A stretch of 64,000 nt of DNA from Pomacea canaliculata. Its lineage: Eukaryota > Mollusca > Gastropoda > Architaenioglossa > Ampullariidae. Made by a program: the position numbers and the translations under genes. The stretch covers positions 5,344,247 through 5,408,246 of the forward strand of contig NC_037599.1 in the NCBI RefSeq assembly GCF_003073045.1, written 5' to 3'. Positions 28,946 through 41,635 of this stretch are shown piece by piece. The notes under the pieces are model-generated. The model did not search any database and was not told the origin of the DNA. It saw only the letters and a program-made list of their open reading frames with translations. Position 1 is the stretch's first letter. Every line of letters begins with the position of its first letter.

Positions 28946-30056
28946 GCTCTCTTCAGGAGCAGGTATGTGAAATTTCGGATTCTGCTGCTCTCCTACCAAG
29001 CACCCTTACTGTTCTTCTATAACAAGGGAAGAAGCAAAGGAAAACCATCAAATGTTCTCCCACTTTCGACTGCTTCAGAGCGAACTGTAATCACATCCAT
29101 GATCTGTTGTCTTAACAAGTTCCTCCAATATCGAGTGTTTAAAAAAAATCAGTTATCTTTCTACCAGTTAAAGCTGGCCTCCTTTTGTACATTTAGTTAA
29201 CAGAAGATACTCGTCTCAAGATTTAAGAACACGATCTCGATTAAGAGGGAATGACAAGTGCAGACATCACAAACCAGTGAACCGTGTACTGCCAGGAACA
29301 AAGATTCCAGAGTTTGGAAAACAATATCATCATGCACAATGCACTCGTCATACACTATAACACTACCTCAAATCGTCCGAATCTTTGATTCGAAACCCCT
29401 TACTCTCAACTGACCATGTCATTTCTGAGGTTGGGGAAAATATACTTCCTGTCAGAACAAATATCAACTCAAAGAAAAGCAATACGCTGCATGAGAACAG
29501 CACTCAAGAGAGAGAGAGAGAAAGAGAAAAAAACAAAAAAAAAAACCCCACCTCTAAGATTCGACTACACCCACAACTTTGCTGAATAAAAACTTTCAAC
29601 TTGTCAACTGATTTTTCTGCATTTTGGACAGGCTTCATAATTATAAGGCCACAGTCTGTAATCAAGGTGGAGGCGCGTGCATTCATTCCTGTCTGATTCA
29701 AACACTGATGCACACGAGCTTTATAAGCCAAACAAACAGCTGATGTTACATATCATTCGTTTGTAACGGAAATTAAAGATATTAAATTAATGATATGAGA
29801 TGACGAAGCTGAGGCAATAACAGCAGCCGAGCTATGGAGGAGGAGCAAAGGTAGCTAGCGGCTTGAGTCGACATCAGTCACGTGTCCAAGTTCCTTTAAT
29901 ATCAGACAAGACACAGCTCTCGGTCTCCGTGCTGACGATGACGCACTCGTTGCACGTTGTCAAATGGGGTACAAGTGGGGTAGGGGTGGGAGGGTGGGGT
30001 GAGGGAAGTTTGGTTTACTGAACTGCTGATGGACAGACTTGCTGACTGACAAGTTT
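28946..30056. other. Intergenic flank before the minus-strand adaptor's 3' end
   Basis: No coding segment recognised. It lies downstream of the likely poly(A) site of the minus-strand adaptor gene. Confidence 0.45.
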
Positions 30057-30062
30057 TTTATT
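30057..30062 (-). terminator. Candidate poly(A) signal AATAAA of the LURAP1-like gene
   Basis: TTTATT on the plus strand reads AATAAA on the minus strand, about 158 bases past the stop codon of the adaptor's last exon. It is the nearest canonical hexamer I noticed. Confidence 0.4.
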
Positions 30063-30219
30063 TTCAACAGTTCACAGTCTCGCTGTCAAAATACGTTTTC
30101 CAGACTCTTAGTCATCAGGTCACTGTTGGTGTTCTGTGTATCTGTGACCAAGGTCCATCGTTTAAAAAAATGGGGAAAAAATGGAGGATTGGGGCAGGGG
30201 CGATCACCCCAGATTTCAC

Positions 30220-30723
30220 CTACACCGACATCGAAGAATCTTCTTCGCCCGTTGATTCGTGAATACCGGAGTCGAAGGAGTCCTGCTCACCGTGGTATAT
30301 TTTGATGGCCGAGCCGTTGACCAGAATCTGAGTGTCCACGTAGCGTTTGTTGTTGCTGTCGCTGCTCTGCGCTTTCACAACCAGACCGGAAGTTGCGTCG
30401 AATGCCGGCACCGTCTCACACTTCCGGCGGTTCGTCGTTGTCGAAGATAACGAAATGACTGGGAGCTGCCGGGACGAGGAGACCTGGGAATGCGATGCCG
30501 TTGTTGTTGTCGTCGTTGTTGCTGTCTTCGTTGCGATGTCTTCGTCGGAGTCGTACATTTCGGTGTCGGAGACGGACCAGTCGGAGTGGTCGAGGTCTTG
30601 GGAGGAGCCCCTGACGGAGGTTTTGCTGTAATAGTAGCGCCTCTGCCACTTCAGCTCCTCGATCGTCTCGTTCAATGTCAGCAACTGCTTCATCAACGAC
30701 AGGTCCTGGTCCATCAGCGATGC
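30220..30723 (-). CDS. LURAP1-like adaptor, exon 2 of 2
   Basis: The terminal exon (167 codons plus stop) follows a TTGCAG acceptor at 30724-30729 in phase 0. It opens ASLMDQDLSLMKQLLTLNET and continues IEELKWQRRYYYS, the second half of the leucine-rich helix begun by exon 1. Joined to exon 1 the helix reads without a break and matches vertebrate LURAP1 in register. The rest is a Ser/Asp/Thr-rich tail with an acidic run (DSDED), and it closes with SFDSGIHES and an acidic C terminus. The family scaffolds MRCK-MYO18A (LURAP1) or LIMK1 (FAM89B) in vertebrates; a cytoskeletal adaptor role here is inferred. The exon is a paralogue of the one at 2232-2714. The repeated Thr codons (about residues 164-170 of the full protein) are encoded by a GTT/CGT-rich microsatellite on the plus strand. 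Confidence 0.85.
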   Translation of the reverse strand, partial: ASLMDQDLSLMKQLLTLNETIEELKWQRRYYYSKTSVRGSSQDLDHSDWSVSDTEMYDSDEDIATKTATTTTTTTASHSQVSSSRQLPVISLSSTTTNRRKCETVPAFDATSGLVVKAQSSDSNNKRYVDTQILVNGSAIKIYHGEQDSFDSGIHESTGEEDSSMSV

Positions 30724-33700
30724 CTGCAACGACACACACAACACGGTCATGCTTTTCTGTATGCGTAACATTTTTTTTTTTGACTTCACAGAACGAGTTG
30801 ATTATGATATATCAAACGATAAAAACATAAAAAGGGTGAACATTATGTCAAAAGATGTCTGATCAAGGGAATTCATATCACGGTTCGTGCACGTGCCGTC
30901 AAAGAATAAGAGAAATGGAGACGAAACACCTGCAGCAGCTCCCGTCACGAACTTGAGAGGACGACTAACGCCTGCAGGTATGAAAACTAGGGCATCAGGT
31001 ATCCACATCGTGATGACTGGTACACTCGTACTGAGTCTACCCTCGCTACGCCCAGCTCTTCCCTCCCATCCGATCACCACCCTTAGTTCAGCCAGTGTTC
31101 TGAGGCTTAGGTAAACAATACACATTTTAAAGCTAGGTAAAGTATTTTAATATTTCAGTAAATATCCAGGCTGGTCATGCTTACGAATGTCTCACAACCT
31201 TAAAATCCTATTTTTTCTCCCTCCCTCCTATTCTCTGAATGCGTGTGTTCGTGACAGTGTGTGTGTATGCGTGCGTGGTCAAGGTGGCAGGTGTTGTTCC
31301 GTCTCCTGAAAAATCGTCCACCTTAAGCTTTTTTTTTTATCTTTCTTTCGTCGTCGCGGGATCGTTGCAATGCATCACGAGGACAGGAACTTAAAACAGA
31401 CATGTGACGTGGAGTTCAGGCCAAGCGTGACTCATGGCGACCGTGACCGTGACGATCGATCAATCGTCGATTGACTGTCGCTGCAGCAAGGACTCAACAA
31501 CACGGCAACAGCGACTGGCGGGGTTTGATGCAACACCTGGCACATCTCACATTCACCCTCACACCTGTTGTTATTTCTACTGACCCGCAGACACCCCCTA
31601 CCTCCGCTACCCCTGTCGACCATTTCCAGGTTGGGTCCCGTTCTTTCCAAGTCAGATCGGGTTTCGACCCCTTGAAGTCAACCCTTCACCTCCCACATGC
31701 TCGTTCTGTGTGAAAGTCGTATCACTCACGCGCTTGTACCTGAGCCACCGGGAAGGACTCACCTGAGGGAGGGACCACCCATCTTTCGGTGCGACTTGAA
31801 CCTAAGGTTATGTCCACTCTCACCTTTCATCTCTCGCCCCCAGCAGCGTCGGGAGAGCCGGCTCTCTGCACATCTTTATCACCAGGAAACAATCCGCTCA
31901 CCCAGCGGACTGCCATGAAAGTGGGAGAGAGAGACAGAATAAACCCTGGAGACAAAGGGAGGAAGGGTCGGGGTGCAGGACGGGGGTTGGCTTTCTTCCG
32001 GGTGGAGGAATTTTAACAGCGAAGTTTATGATCTTTTAAACTTGCTTAGCTTGCGTGAAGTAAAATGTTCCTCCTTACACACGAAAACCGACCGAAGAGC
32101 AAGTTCACTCCCTTCTAAATTTATGGGTACATTAATGCCTGGAACATTCTAGTCCCCGTGCAGCCTGACTCTGGGGTAGAAAAGGCGATATAGGATCCAC
32201 AAGTCTGGGTGTGCTCTCTCCACAGGCTTGACTCTGCATGTCTGAAGTGCCTTTGTGTAGGAGCGGCTGGAAAAAGCGGGAGGCGGTTGGAATGGTGCGA
32301 GGAGAGGGCGGGGGTAACTTCATGTCACAAGGAGACAAATGGAGGCTGACAGGAGAGGCTTTAGACTGAGAATCACACCCTTGTCTAACTGTGAATGAGG
32401 GAGCATAGACGACACAGCCCACCCTGTCGCCATTATCTCTCAAGTATTAATTAAAGTTGTGTATGTCGTACAAAACTCGCGATGCAAGCTTTTCACGGGA
32501 CAAACACTTAACCTTCTCTCCTTCACAGCACGAGTGCGAACAAATAAAAGATGAACACGAGCCTTTATAAGTTCACTGAGAACGACAGCTTCACCAGGGG
32601 GGACAGGGGGGAGATGGCAGCACTCTTTGTTCTCCGAGCTGATAACGATAAATTTGAAGCTTACCGTGGAATTCGAACTGGAGCCTGAGGGATCGAGCAC
32701 AGGGGTGGTGGGTGGAGTGTGTGGAGAGAGGGACGAGCTTGACGGGAGATAACAGTCTCGTCGTGTGTCTTATCCTTTGACCTTAGGTCCTTAAAAGGTT
32801 GATGACCCTCAACTCAAAAAAGCCTAGAAGTTGTAAATGTTTTTAAACGAAAAATTGTGATTCTGGACAGTTCGATAATGCTTCCAAAATCTTTCCTGAT
32901 CTTGAAAACCAACAGGTGTGAGTGTGAGTGCGTGCAGACAGAAGTGAGGGAGATATTAAGACAAAGACTTCTTCTTTTCGAAGCTGGAATTTTTGTCTTG
33001 TCTTCAGATTATGCATGGTCCGCGCCATCTTTGCAACGCCCACCGATGATGGGAGAGGAAAGCAAATGTAACGGCGGCTACAGACTGCGAGGCGACAAAG
33101 AAAAATGAGTTGCGGCGATATTTACAACCGACACGCGCTACAACAACTCCCAATAAAAAATATGGCGTGTCATTTAACACCAGAGTCGACTGCTCTTACC
33201 ACAAGAAAAATGTGGCACTGGGTCACGTGGTTTAACCCAGACCCCGCAAGTAGGCTAATGGCGTCGTTTCCAGCAGAGTGCAGTGGGGAAGACAACTCTT
33301 TACAGCCCCTCCGCTCCTTTGTTCAACGGCCTAACTTGAAAAAGGGTCTGGGGGGTAGGTTTTAAAAAAAACTTCTGTGAGAACAAAACGTTTGTTGTCT
33401 TAAAGTCGTTTTCTCGAGCAGCGAGTTACAATTTAGTTCGCGAAAACCCCCATGATGGGTGATAAGAGTGCTTTATTCTTTATTCTCTGATGGGGTGATA
33501 AGAGTGCTTTCCCTTGCTCTTTATTCTTATGACTATATAATATTTCTGTTAAAGGTTGATTTATCTTAGTTCTTCTTAGCGGCCTTAGAATTAAAGTTTT
33601 TCAAAAAACAATTTTCAAACACTGCAACGCCTGTATACTATGAAATCGTTCTCTCACGTGTTGATGGCGTGCACTACTCAGATGTTGTTTACTGAATCAA

Positions 33701-36700
33701 CACACTGTCCGCAAGGAGTGTTCTCCCTCCCTCCCACCTACCCCCACGACTCACTGCTTTTTTCATTTACATCGCTTCTTGCCGGGAGGCTATGATGAAA
33801 GCATCCATGTTATCAAAGTCAGCATCTTTAATACATCTTCAAGCTTTCACGATTGGGTTTGTTCAAACAAGTCGACCGTAGAGACAGAGAGAGAGAGGAA
33901 GACAGAATCACGTTCGTGCTCCACCCCTCCCCCTCCCATTCACAAGCGGCATCGACCTTGACCCTGCTGCCGTTCTCTACTTCCCCACGGATCGCCTGAC
34001 CCCTGACCTGTTGTATGTCGGTGACCTGAACTCACTGTCCGCACTCTGGTCCTCTGTGGACTGAATGCAGTGACGATGACAGCAGGAGGGCGTGCTGGAG
34101 ACATTCATATTTTCTGCGCTAAGCATGTTCGGGTAGGCTAGTGTACCCAGAAACTCCCACCCGACACAGCGTACACCAAAAGCTGAAAGATAACGATTCT
34201 TTCTCACTCTCTCTTTCCTACCTCCCCTACTCTTTCTCTCACACACGATGTGCGCATGCGCACACCAGCTGCAAGTGCCAGGCGTACGGTCTGCTTGCAT
34301 CAGTTGATGATGTCAGTCCGTGACGTCGTTGTCACCCAGTCCCTGTCCCCCGTACGCCGGCAGAAGCCAGTTTGATCACGTAGGTACACCTGGGCGCATG
34401 CTGTCCCGTTCACAACCGCAGGACCACGCATCCAAGGCCAAGGTTAAAACAAAAACCACCGAGCATCTTTGTCCACTGGAAAAAAAAAACCAGAAACACT
34501 CGGGCGTGAAAACACTTGTCCAGCCTCTTGTTCCAGGGACGAAGGGCATGTCGAGGTGAAAGCGTGTGTGGGTGTGTGGGAGGGGGAGGAGGAGTGGTGT
34601 GGAGGTAGGGGTGGTGGTACGAGCGTTTGTTTGTCCACGCGCCGCGGATGTCGCAGTCGTTGAAGGCAGATGTCAGCAGGGGTTACTGGTCTTGGCAAGG
34701 GCCGCAAGTCTCCAGCAAGAAAGGAAGTCACGCACATCATTGCCTCCTCATTCACAACCACCACGAAGGTGTTCTAGAATGTTCAAAACACACACGCACG
34801 CATGCACACAGAAATTACTAACTCTGCCATTCGTTTCATCCCTGATGAAGCTCTGCCATGGCGGCTTGAAATCGAATCCTTTGATACAGGGACATTAAAG
34901 TTCGTGCTAACGCCTCACAACACCAAACCTTCACATCGTCTTCCCCCCTTCCGTAGCTGGGTTTGAGTGCAAACCATGCTACTTTGCATTATCTTTAGCA
35001 CCACAGTGCTAGCCTTGACTCTCACCTCTCGATAACGAAGACGCATTCGCGTCCCGTCGCCACAGTGGCGCCAGACAGACAATGACCTCGTCCACCCGTC
35101 ACTCACGAGGACGCAGCAGTCCGTAGTGCTCTCACCCACCCCTTTAAGTTCTCTATCTCCCTTCTCTTGCTCCGCCTCGTCAACATTTCGCACACGATGC
35201 CCCCACTTCCGCACCTTGAAGACCAGTGAGAGGGGGGGGGCAGTCTGCCCCCGGTACATCCCCCCTACTGCATCTCTCATCGCACGTACTACCAACGTTT
35301 GACAGCCCGGATGTCCGAGCACAAAGACAGGCCTCACCCTGTGACAAGTCAACTAGTCCACTGACATGTCCTGTTATGGTCACGTGTGCAGATACAGCGG
35401 GAACACCGAAAATGTCGAATACTGCTTTAAAAATGTCAACATTTTCACAAGTACTGTTGACTTTTCCGGCTTTAATCATAACATTTTAATCACTTGAAAC
35501 GTTTGGTCCCAAACACGGAGGGGAAAAAATCCTGGCAAGCCAGGGATTAAGGATAGCGCACCTTGCCACTCCAGTTGTGCCCCTTAGCAAAACCGCTCAA
35601 CGTGGCGCTAGCATGTACATGGAAAGTACAGTGAAGAAATATGAACGATTAATAAACGTATTTCTTATTTCAGACCGGTGCAGGGGAGGATTCACCTGTA
35701 GGACACTTCACCGCCAGAAGCTCAAGGAGAGTCTTCCACAAAGAACTCGGTCTGCGAGGGTCCGGAGCACAGGTGTGCAACGACTCGGCCTCCCGGGTGC
35801 CGCTGACGGAGGTAATCTCACCTCCCAGGTACGCTCGTCCCCTGAGCCTTTGTTGTGCCGCTGTACGAGGGCCAGGTGGTGGCACGCCGCCAGACTCATT
35901 CGATTTTCATTTGCAATCGTCGTGTCTCTTGCCCAGAGCTCCGAGTTTACGCTGAGGTCAAGCCTGGTGTCGAGAATTCTATAAACCCTCCGCTGTTTCC
36001 TGGCAGGGAGGGCGAAGTCGCTAGACACAGATAGCGTAGCCGTATAGTAAGCAAGTATACGTACAGCTCTCCTTGGCAAGTCTCGGTGTTCCAAGTCTGA
36101 TAATGGCCTGAGCGCAAACAAAATTGTTCCCTTTCTTTTTTGTCCCGGATGGGGTGTACTTACGGTCTATATCTTAATCTTGTGCGGGATTTTGTTCTCC
36201 AATTTCAAAAGCCACGTGCGTCTTACCAACGCAAAGGGTTAAAGAACTTTGACCCAGTGGCGATCCACATGCTAACACACATTTTTAAAAGTACGATACT
36301 TCAGAGTTTAGACGAAGCGGGTATCCAAAATGGCGCACAACTTCTAAAGTTTAGGTAGACCGATGAAAATTTTTGTTCTTTATTTTTACTTTTAGTTTCT
36401 TTTTTTTCTTCATTTTCTTCTTTGATGCCCTTGTTTCTTCGTGATGTGTAGTTCTTTTTTCTCGACAATTCAACAAAAGTTTCCAATATTTCGGGGACAG
36501 ATATTGAGGACAGCATGATCAAGCACGTTACAAGCTTAACTTTTCAAAATGTCTTCCAACTGACTTTTGTGGACAACAGAGAGGAGTGACTGTAGCTAAG
36601 TTCGCTTAAGTGCTGACGAAGGTAGGCCGTAAGAACGTGATATTGATATAAGCCAATATCTAATTTGACATGTCCACATGCTCTCTGTACTGATTAATGA

Positions 36701-39700
36701 CGATTGTTCATGTAACACAGAAAAAGGAGGATCACCTTGAAACAGAGAGATGGGTCAACGAGACAAGTTCACAGGTCACTAATTGCGTGTTTTAGCCGCT
36801 TGAAAAAACAACAACAAACTGAATTTCCTTGGTGAAAAAAACCAGCCAGGACGGCACCTGTCTGTCGCATTTCACTGATCTACACAGGTCACTTCAAAAG
36901 GTCGCTTGTTTACACACAACTGGCAAGTCCACTGATCTTCAGAGGAGGAAACAAATGTTTGAACTTTACGTGAGAGAAAGAGAGAGGGAGTGAGAGAGAG
37001 ACAGACTTATGAGAAGAGCCGGTCTGGGAACAGTTGTGATGTTTGCCTGTTCGGCTTGTTTGGCAAATTTTCAAGTCAACGACATCAGCTTGGAGAAAAT
37101 TCACCTGAGCCAAAGCTGCATGTAAGCAGACAAGTCAATCCTTGGTGCAGCACCTTGCTGGACAGCTTTGGCGAGGGCTGACAGGACATGCGAGTTCTCA
37201 CGTCTCTCTCACTCTCTCTCATTCACACACACATCTCCTTTGTCCTCACAGCCAACCACACAGGTAAAAGAAAAAAAAAGTTCGTGTGGATATCGATGAA
37301 GCGTACAGGTGAGGCGACAGTAACCTGTATTTCTTGCCTCCTCTGTCGCTCCAACTCAAAAGCTGCCGGTAATCTCCCCCATTCTCCTGTATATTTGTCC
37401 AAACGATTTCTGGAAATGTTTTGCGCATGTCCGACAGCTCAAGACGTTGGAGCCCCACGAGCTCGAGCCCGTGGCTCACGTCGCACTGTCGTCATCCGCC
37501 AGGGGTCGCCCCGGTGACTGTGTGGTGTACGTGTTACCTGAACAGGTGAGAAACTGGTCGACACGGCGAAAGTGTTTTGCACGTCGAAATACCTGACAAG
37601 CTTGCGCGATGGAGGAGACGGCGGTCGAAAGGACAGAAGTGGCGATATTTATGAATGGAGGCAGAGGAGGTGGTCATGGAGGGGAGAGAAATAAAAAGCG
37701 AGATGTCGTTCACATTTTTCTTTAACAACAATGATCATATGAAATGCAGAAGTAAAAGTATAGGTTGAGGGGTGTAAAAACATTCAGTATATATGGTTTT
37801 GTCTGTTTGCACGACCAGATTTATTATGTTTTTGTTTACTCGACTGAAACTGCCAGCGTCACTACACACATGTTCTGAGCATGCAGGAGGAAAGAAGCAA
37901 ACACATGGTCACTGCGACTTCTGCGCATGCGCAGTTCAAGAAAGGAAAAGGTTGGTGAGAAGGTCACAAACTGAGCAGAGAATGATGAGCGAGCACAGTT
38001 CAACACGAAACCCAAATAAATAAAAGCTCCATTCTTCAAAAATGATTATTTCAATTGTATGGCAAGACAAGATGGTCATAGTCGCCTTTATCTAGGAACA
38101 CACATGCGCACACATGCGGCGTGCAAAAACAACTTTTTTAATTTTTTTTTTTTTCACACAGGAATTCTTTTCTTACACTGTTCTCGTGTTACCTCTTTGT
38201 ACTGTGCGGACTATATTACAGTCGACTTTACAGTCATGCGCTCGACTGAGTCCGAGGAATGTGTTTATCGGTTCAGACATTTGGCCGAGAGGGGTAAAAA
38301 GAAAATGTCGCGTAGAAACAGTTGATAAATAGCCTGGAGACAGGGCTGCGAGAGACGAGTGTGTGTGAGAGAGAGATGGAGGGAGTAGGAGTGCCCAGCT
38401 GCACAGTGGTCTCCTCCAGTTGCTGCATCATTCACAAGACCCCAGGCGCTGAAACAAGCCTGTGTATAGGACGTGTTTGATGTAAACAACAGGTGCGCCC
38501 TCCCACTCACCTTCATATAATATTGAGATACCATATTAGGTTCGTTGAAGCTGAGTGAAGGTGGCATGCAGCTGCTATTGTTCTCAAACTCCCTTCCTTA
38601 TCCTAAAACTCTGTTCTTCACACGAAACCGAAAATGGATGCTGACACGATTCAACAGTATACAAGACGTGATAACCAGCAGAAATAACATTGTTTTCACA
38701 AATATTCTAAAATGTGCACGTATACAATCGCTGGACATAATTCCATTATCTATTGCTAAAGTCGTGACAGCCTGCAGTTTGATTAAACAAATGTAGACGC
38801 ACTCATTCATGTCCCTCCCTCACCCTCCACAAACATACAACCGTCTCCGTCTCTCGGCAACTCCACGATCTAATGGTTGTAGAATCGTGCACGCATCTTA
38901 CGTAAGTCCTCCACCCTAACCCTGTTTCCGTTCCTCTTCCTTGGAAACGCGAGGATGTTGGTGTTAGCGCGAGTCGTGATGCCATGAAAGCGCCCCTGGC
39001 GGCACGCGGCGAGGTCTGGGGCAGACGACCAGTAGCACCCTGTCATCTTATCGATGGAAACACCTCGCGGCGATGCAGGAACCGAACCCTTGATACTCAT
39101 TGACGACTTCCTGCCCCCGCGAGTCAACCCCCACCCCAGCATCCATCCCCACCCCACCACCTTCTGACCTTAGAGTGCGCCCCGAGTTTACCATGGCGAC
39201 TGCCCGCTGTTCGCGGGGTCTGCCTCTCCACGCACGGCTTAGCTTCAAGCACGGGAAGGGCTTGGTATGGCGTTGACCCCTGACCTCCATCCCCACCGAA
39301 CCTCACTCTGGCTGCCCTAGTTTGTGGACCGCAGCCGCGTCCTCTTCAAACTACTTCCACACCGCGGAAATATTCCAGACTTTGGGCGAACAGACTTTCT
39401 GCAGACAACAGCAGCGGCAACCGTGACGATGCGGACTTGTGAGCGGCAGTCATTCCTAAAACTTTGCGCGGAGCTTCATAGTTCGTCAACAGCTTTTGAT
39501 TTAAAATGTTACGAGACCAGTGACAGGTATACACACACCTTATGTGTCAAAGCTGCATCGTCAATAAAGGGTCCAAATAAAAAAAAAAGGTTTTGCTTAA
39601 CGATTCAGTCGAAACTACTATTTCTGAGAAAAAAAGTCGTTAAAGTAAATGCACGGTTGAATGCAATTTACATCCTGACTACAGCATTCAAAGTACGTTT

Positions 39701-39894
39701 TGTATGCTGACCTGATAACAGCGGAAAGAAATATTAATTACAGAAATCTTACGGGAAGTTATTTTCTATTTTTGGTTTTTATAAGGAAATATATAAGACT
39801 GGAAGTCTTTTTTCCCGAAAAAATGCTAAATCAGACGAACACGCACACCTACAGAGTTATACAAAACAGTAAATATGAAGTACACTGTACGCAC
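30724..39894 (-). other. 9.2-kb intron of the LURAP1-like gene
   Basis: Bounded by a GTGCGT donor (39894 leftwards) and a TTGCAG acceptor, phase 0. I recognise no exon inside. It holds a short tandem duplication at 33454-33530, two perfect 14-bp NRF1-like palindromes at 34250-34263 and 37921-37934, and several B-box-like SINE scraps (for example on the minus strand near 39080-39095). Confidence 0.65.
33454..33530 (+). repeat. Tandem duplication, about 36 bp
   Basis: GATGGG(G)TGATAAGAGTGCTTT occurs twice, each time followed by TTTATTCTT-type sequence. The second unit has a short insertion. Confidence 0.8.
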
Positions 39895-40182
39895 CATTTC
39901 TGTTCGTAGTTTTTCCATCGCCTCGTCAATAGAGTTTCTCTGTCGTCGTCCGACACCTGTCGTGGAATGGCTGTTGTCGCATGTGTTGGTGTGGCTGGTG
40001 CTGTGGACTTTGTTGGTGCGTGAACACGGAGAAGCACTCTTTTCCCACTTTGTCTTGATGCAGTTGGCCGCCTCCACCCGGGACTGGTAGAACTGACGAC
40101 AGGCGTTGGACAGCTCGATAGATGCTGTGTACTTGTCCATGGGGTCGAAGCCCGGCACCTGTAGATATCTTCTCGTATCCAT
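39895..40182 (-). CDS. LURAP1-like adaptor, exon 1 of 2
   Basis: This first coding exon has 96 codons, starting at the ATG at 40182 and ending in phase 0 at a GTGCGT donor. It begins MDTRRYLQVPGFDPMDKYTA. It then contains a Cys- and Arg-containing segment (SNACRQFYQSRVEA) and a Ser/Thr/Asn-rich linker, and ends SIDEAMEKLRTEM. That last stretch is the first part of the LURAP1 helix, whose second part is supplied by exon 2 across the 9.2-kb intron. The combined protein is 263 aa. I chose this ATG because it is the first in the frame after a CpG-rich upstream region; a GTG eight bases upstream is in another frame. The exon is the main evidence that the gene is complete, since register and phase match exactly when joined. 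Confidence 0.8.
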
Positions 40183-40489
40183 CTTTGCAACTTTTTTTCT
40201 AAATATTAGTTGATGGCAGTGGTCTGTGCTGGAAGCAGTTCTACTTACAAGTAGAAGTGTTATGCTACTCGCCTGCTTGTATTACAGACTGGCTGCAGGA
40301 GGACACAAACACCATGCGAAATATTCACTGCTTCACTCGCACTACAAGCATCCAAGCACCGATGAATGAAAGACTGCCGCAGAAAAAAAGGGTAGATCCC
40401 GGAGCTTGTGAAGAAGGAGGGGTAGTAAAACCTTGTCTGTGTGAAAATACAAGTGTATTTCTCCTTCCTTCTCTTGTGGAGTCACGATG

Positions 40490-40760
40490 AAGAATGAATG
40501 CAACGGCGAGCAGCGCGCAACAAAACTGCAGGGAAGTCGCCGAGTAAAGAGAACAGCGCGCTCCCATTGGTTGAAAATGGCGAGTCCACTTTACCGAAAG
40601 GGGAGAGGAGAATGCGCGAGTCCATTCTGCCGCTGTCGTCGGAGATGAAAGCAGACGGCAAGCGCCGTTAGTCTCGCAGTGGGCGTCGTGGTGTTCGCAC
40701 ACTTGCTGGCACACTTTTTGGCGATAGCTTCGAGCTATTTGAAGCAGCAAGAACTTGTGC
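40490..40760 (-). promoter_or_regulatory. CpG-rich candidate promoter of the LURAP1-like gene
   Basis: The stretch upstream of exon 1 is richer in CpG than its neighbours. It carries an inverted CCAAT box (ATTGG at 40566-40570, i.e. CCAAT on the minus strand) about 385 bp before the start codon. No TATA box is evident. The assignment rests on position and composition only. Confidence 0.35.
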
Positions 40761-41079
40761 GATATGATTTAGTAATTTGAAATAGTCATTGAAAATATCG
40801 TTTTGGAAGATCTATCATTATATATGTTTACAGAAAACGACTGCGGTGAAAAATATTTTCATTAAAGCTGGTGGGAGCAAAAAAAAAAAAACAAAAAAAA
40901 AACACAACAGAGCAATTTCTAAACTGAGGGTGAAAAATAAAAGCCGTGTTTGTTTACCCAAACAGAGAAAAGAGAAATAACAAGATTGCCTAACGAGGTA
41001 AGTGGCAGGGAAAGGGACGGTACTCTTGGTGACATGATTACTAGCAGGATTTATCTCCCTCCATTTACGGTGAACTAGG

Positions 41080-41345
41080 CGTCCATGGTGGTGGGAATTT
41101 TCGAGCTTGAAGCTATACAAGTACCTGGTTGCTCCCATCTTGCTGTAAGGCTGCAAAGCCGATACAGAGAGAAAGATCCAGGTATTCGAGATGGAAATGC
41201 TTCCGGAGACTGCTCTCCTACTGGGAACAGAAGACAAACGAACTTTCTCGCAGTCTGGTACCGCCCTGATTGGTGGCAATGAACCTCTGCTGGTCACCGT
41301 CAAAGGGCGAAAACTGGTTTGGTTCGGGCATGTCTGTAGAAACAC
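41080..41345 (+). mobile_element. RTE-like non-LTR retrotransposon fragment (reverse transcriptase C-terminal end)
   Basis: One frame from about 41185 reads EMEMLPETALLLGTEDK and later LLVTVKGRKLVWFGHVCR. This fits the C-terminal signature common in RTE/BovB-type polyproteins: an E-M-x-C-Y-R-type block, then LLTxVKxRKLxWxGHVxR. The preceding frame has KYLV-like remains of the FKYLG block, with stops and frameshifts between. It is a dead 5'-truncated fragment. An open frame on the opposite strand over the same bases is a shadow. Confidence 0.65.
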
Positions 41346-41635
41346 TCATTACAGTGTTGTTCCACTCTACTGATAATTTAAATTTTTTCGACTAAAGTAT
41401 TTCCCTTGAGAACTAAACCTGGATTTGATTTCACGCTCAGTAAACGTAGGGGTCGTTAAAAGACCAAGAAAAGTACATTTATAAAGCATCGAACAATTCT
41501 TTTTCATTCTTGCATCGGACCTTAGCTGTTTGATAGAAACAACAACCGTGACTTGCATTACTGCATTAAGAAATTAAGAAAATATCTAATTATACATATA
41601 AACAATTATTCATATAATACTAAAATATTTTAATA
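41346..41635. other. Intergenic between RTE fragment and MITE
   Basis: AT-rich sequence with no recognisable element or gene. Confidence 0.4.

Noticed and set aside
35708..36121. 137-codon open frame on the minus strand inside the adaptor intron, a possible extra exon
   Set aside because: It lacks family resemblance. Exons 1 and 2 of the adaptor already join in phase 0 with the helix register intact, leaving no room for it.
40818..41345. 175-codon open frame on the minus strand
   Set aside because: It is antisense to the recognisable RTE reverse-transcriptase tail on the plus strand and contains translated poly(A).
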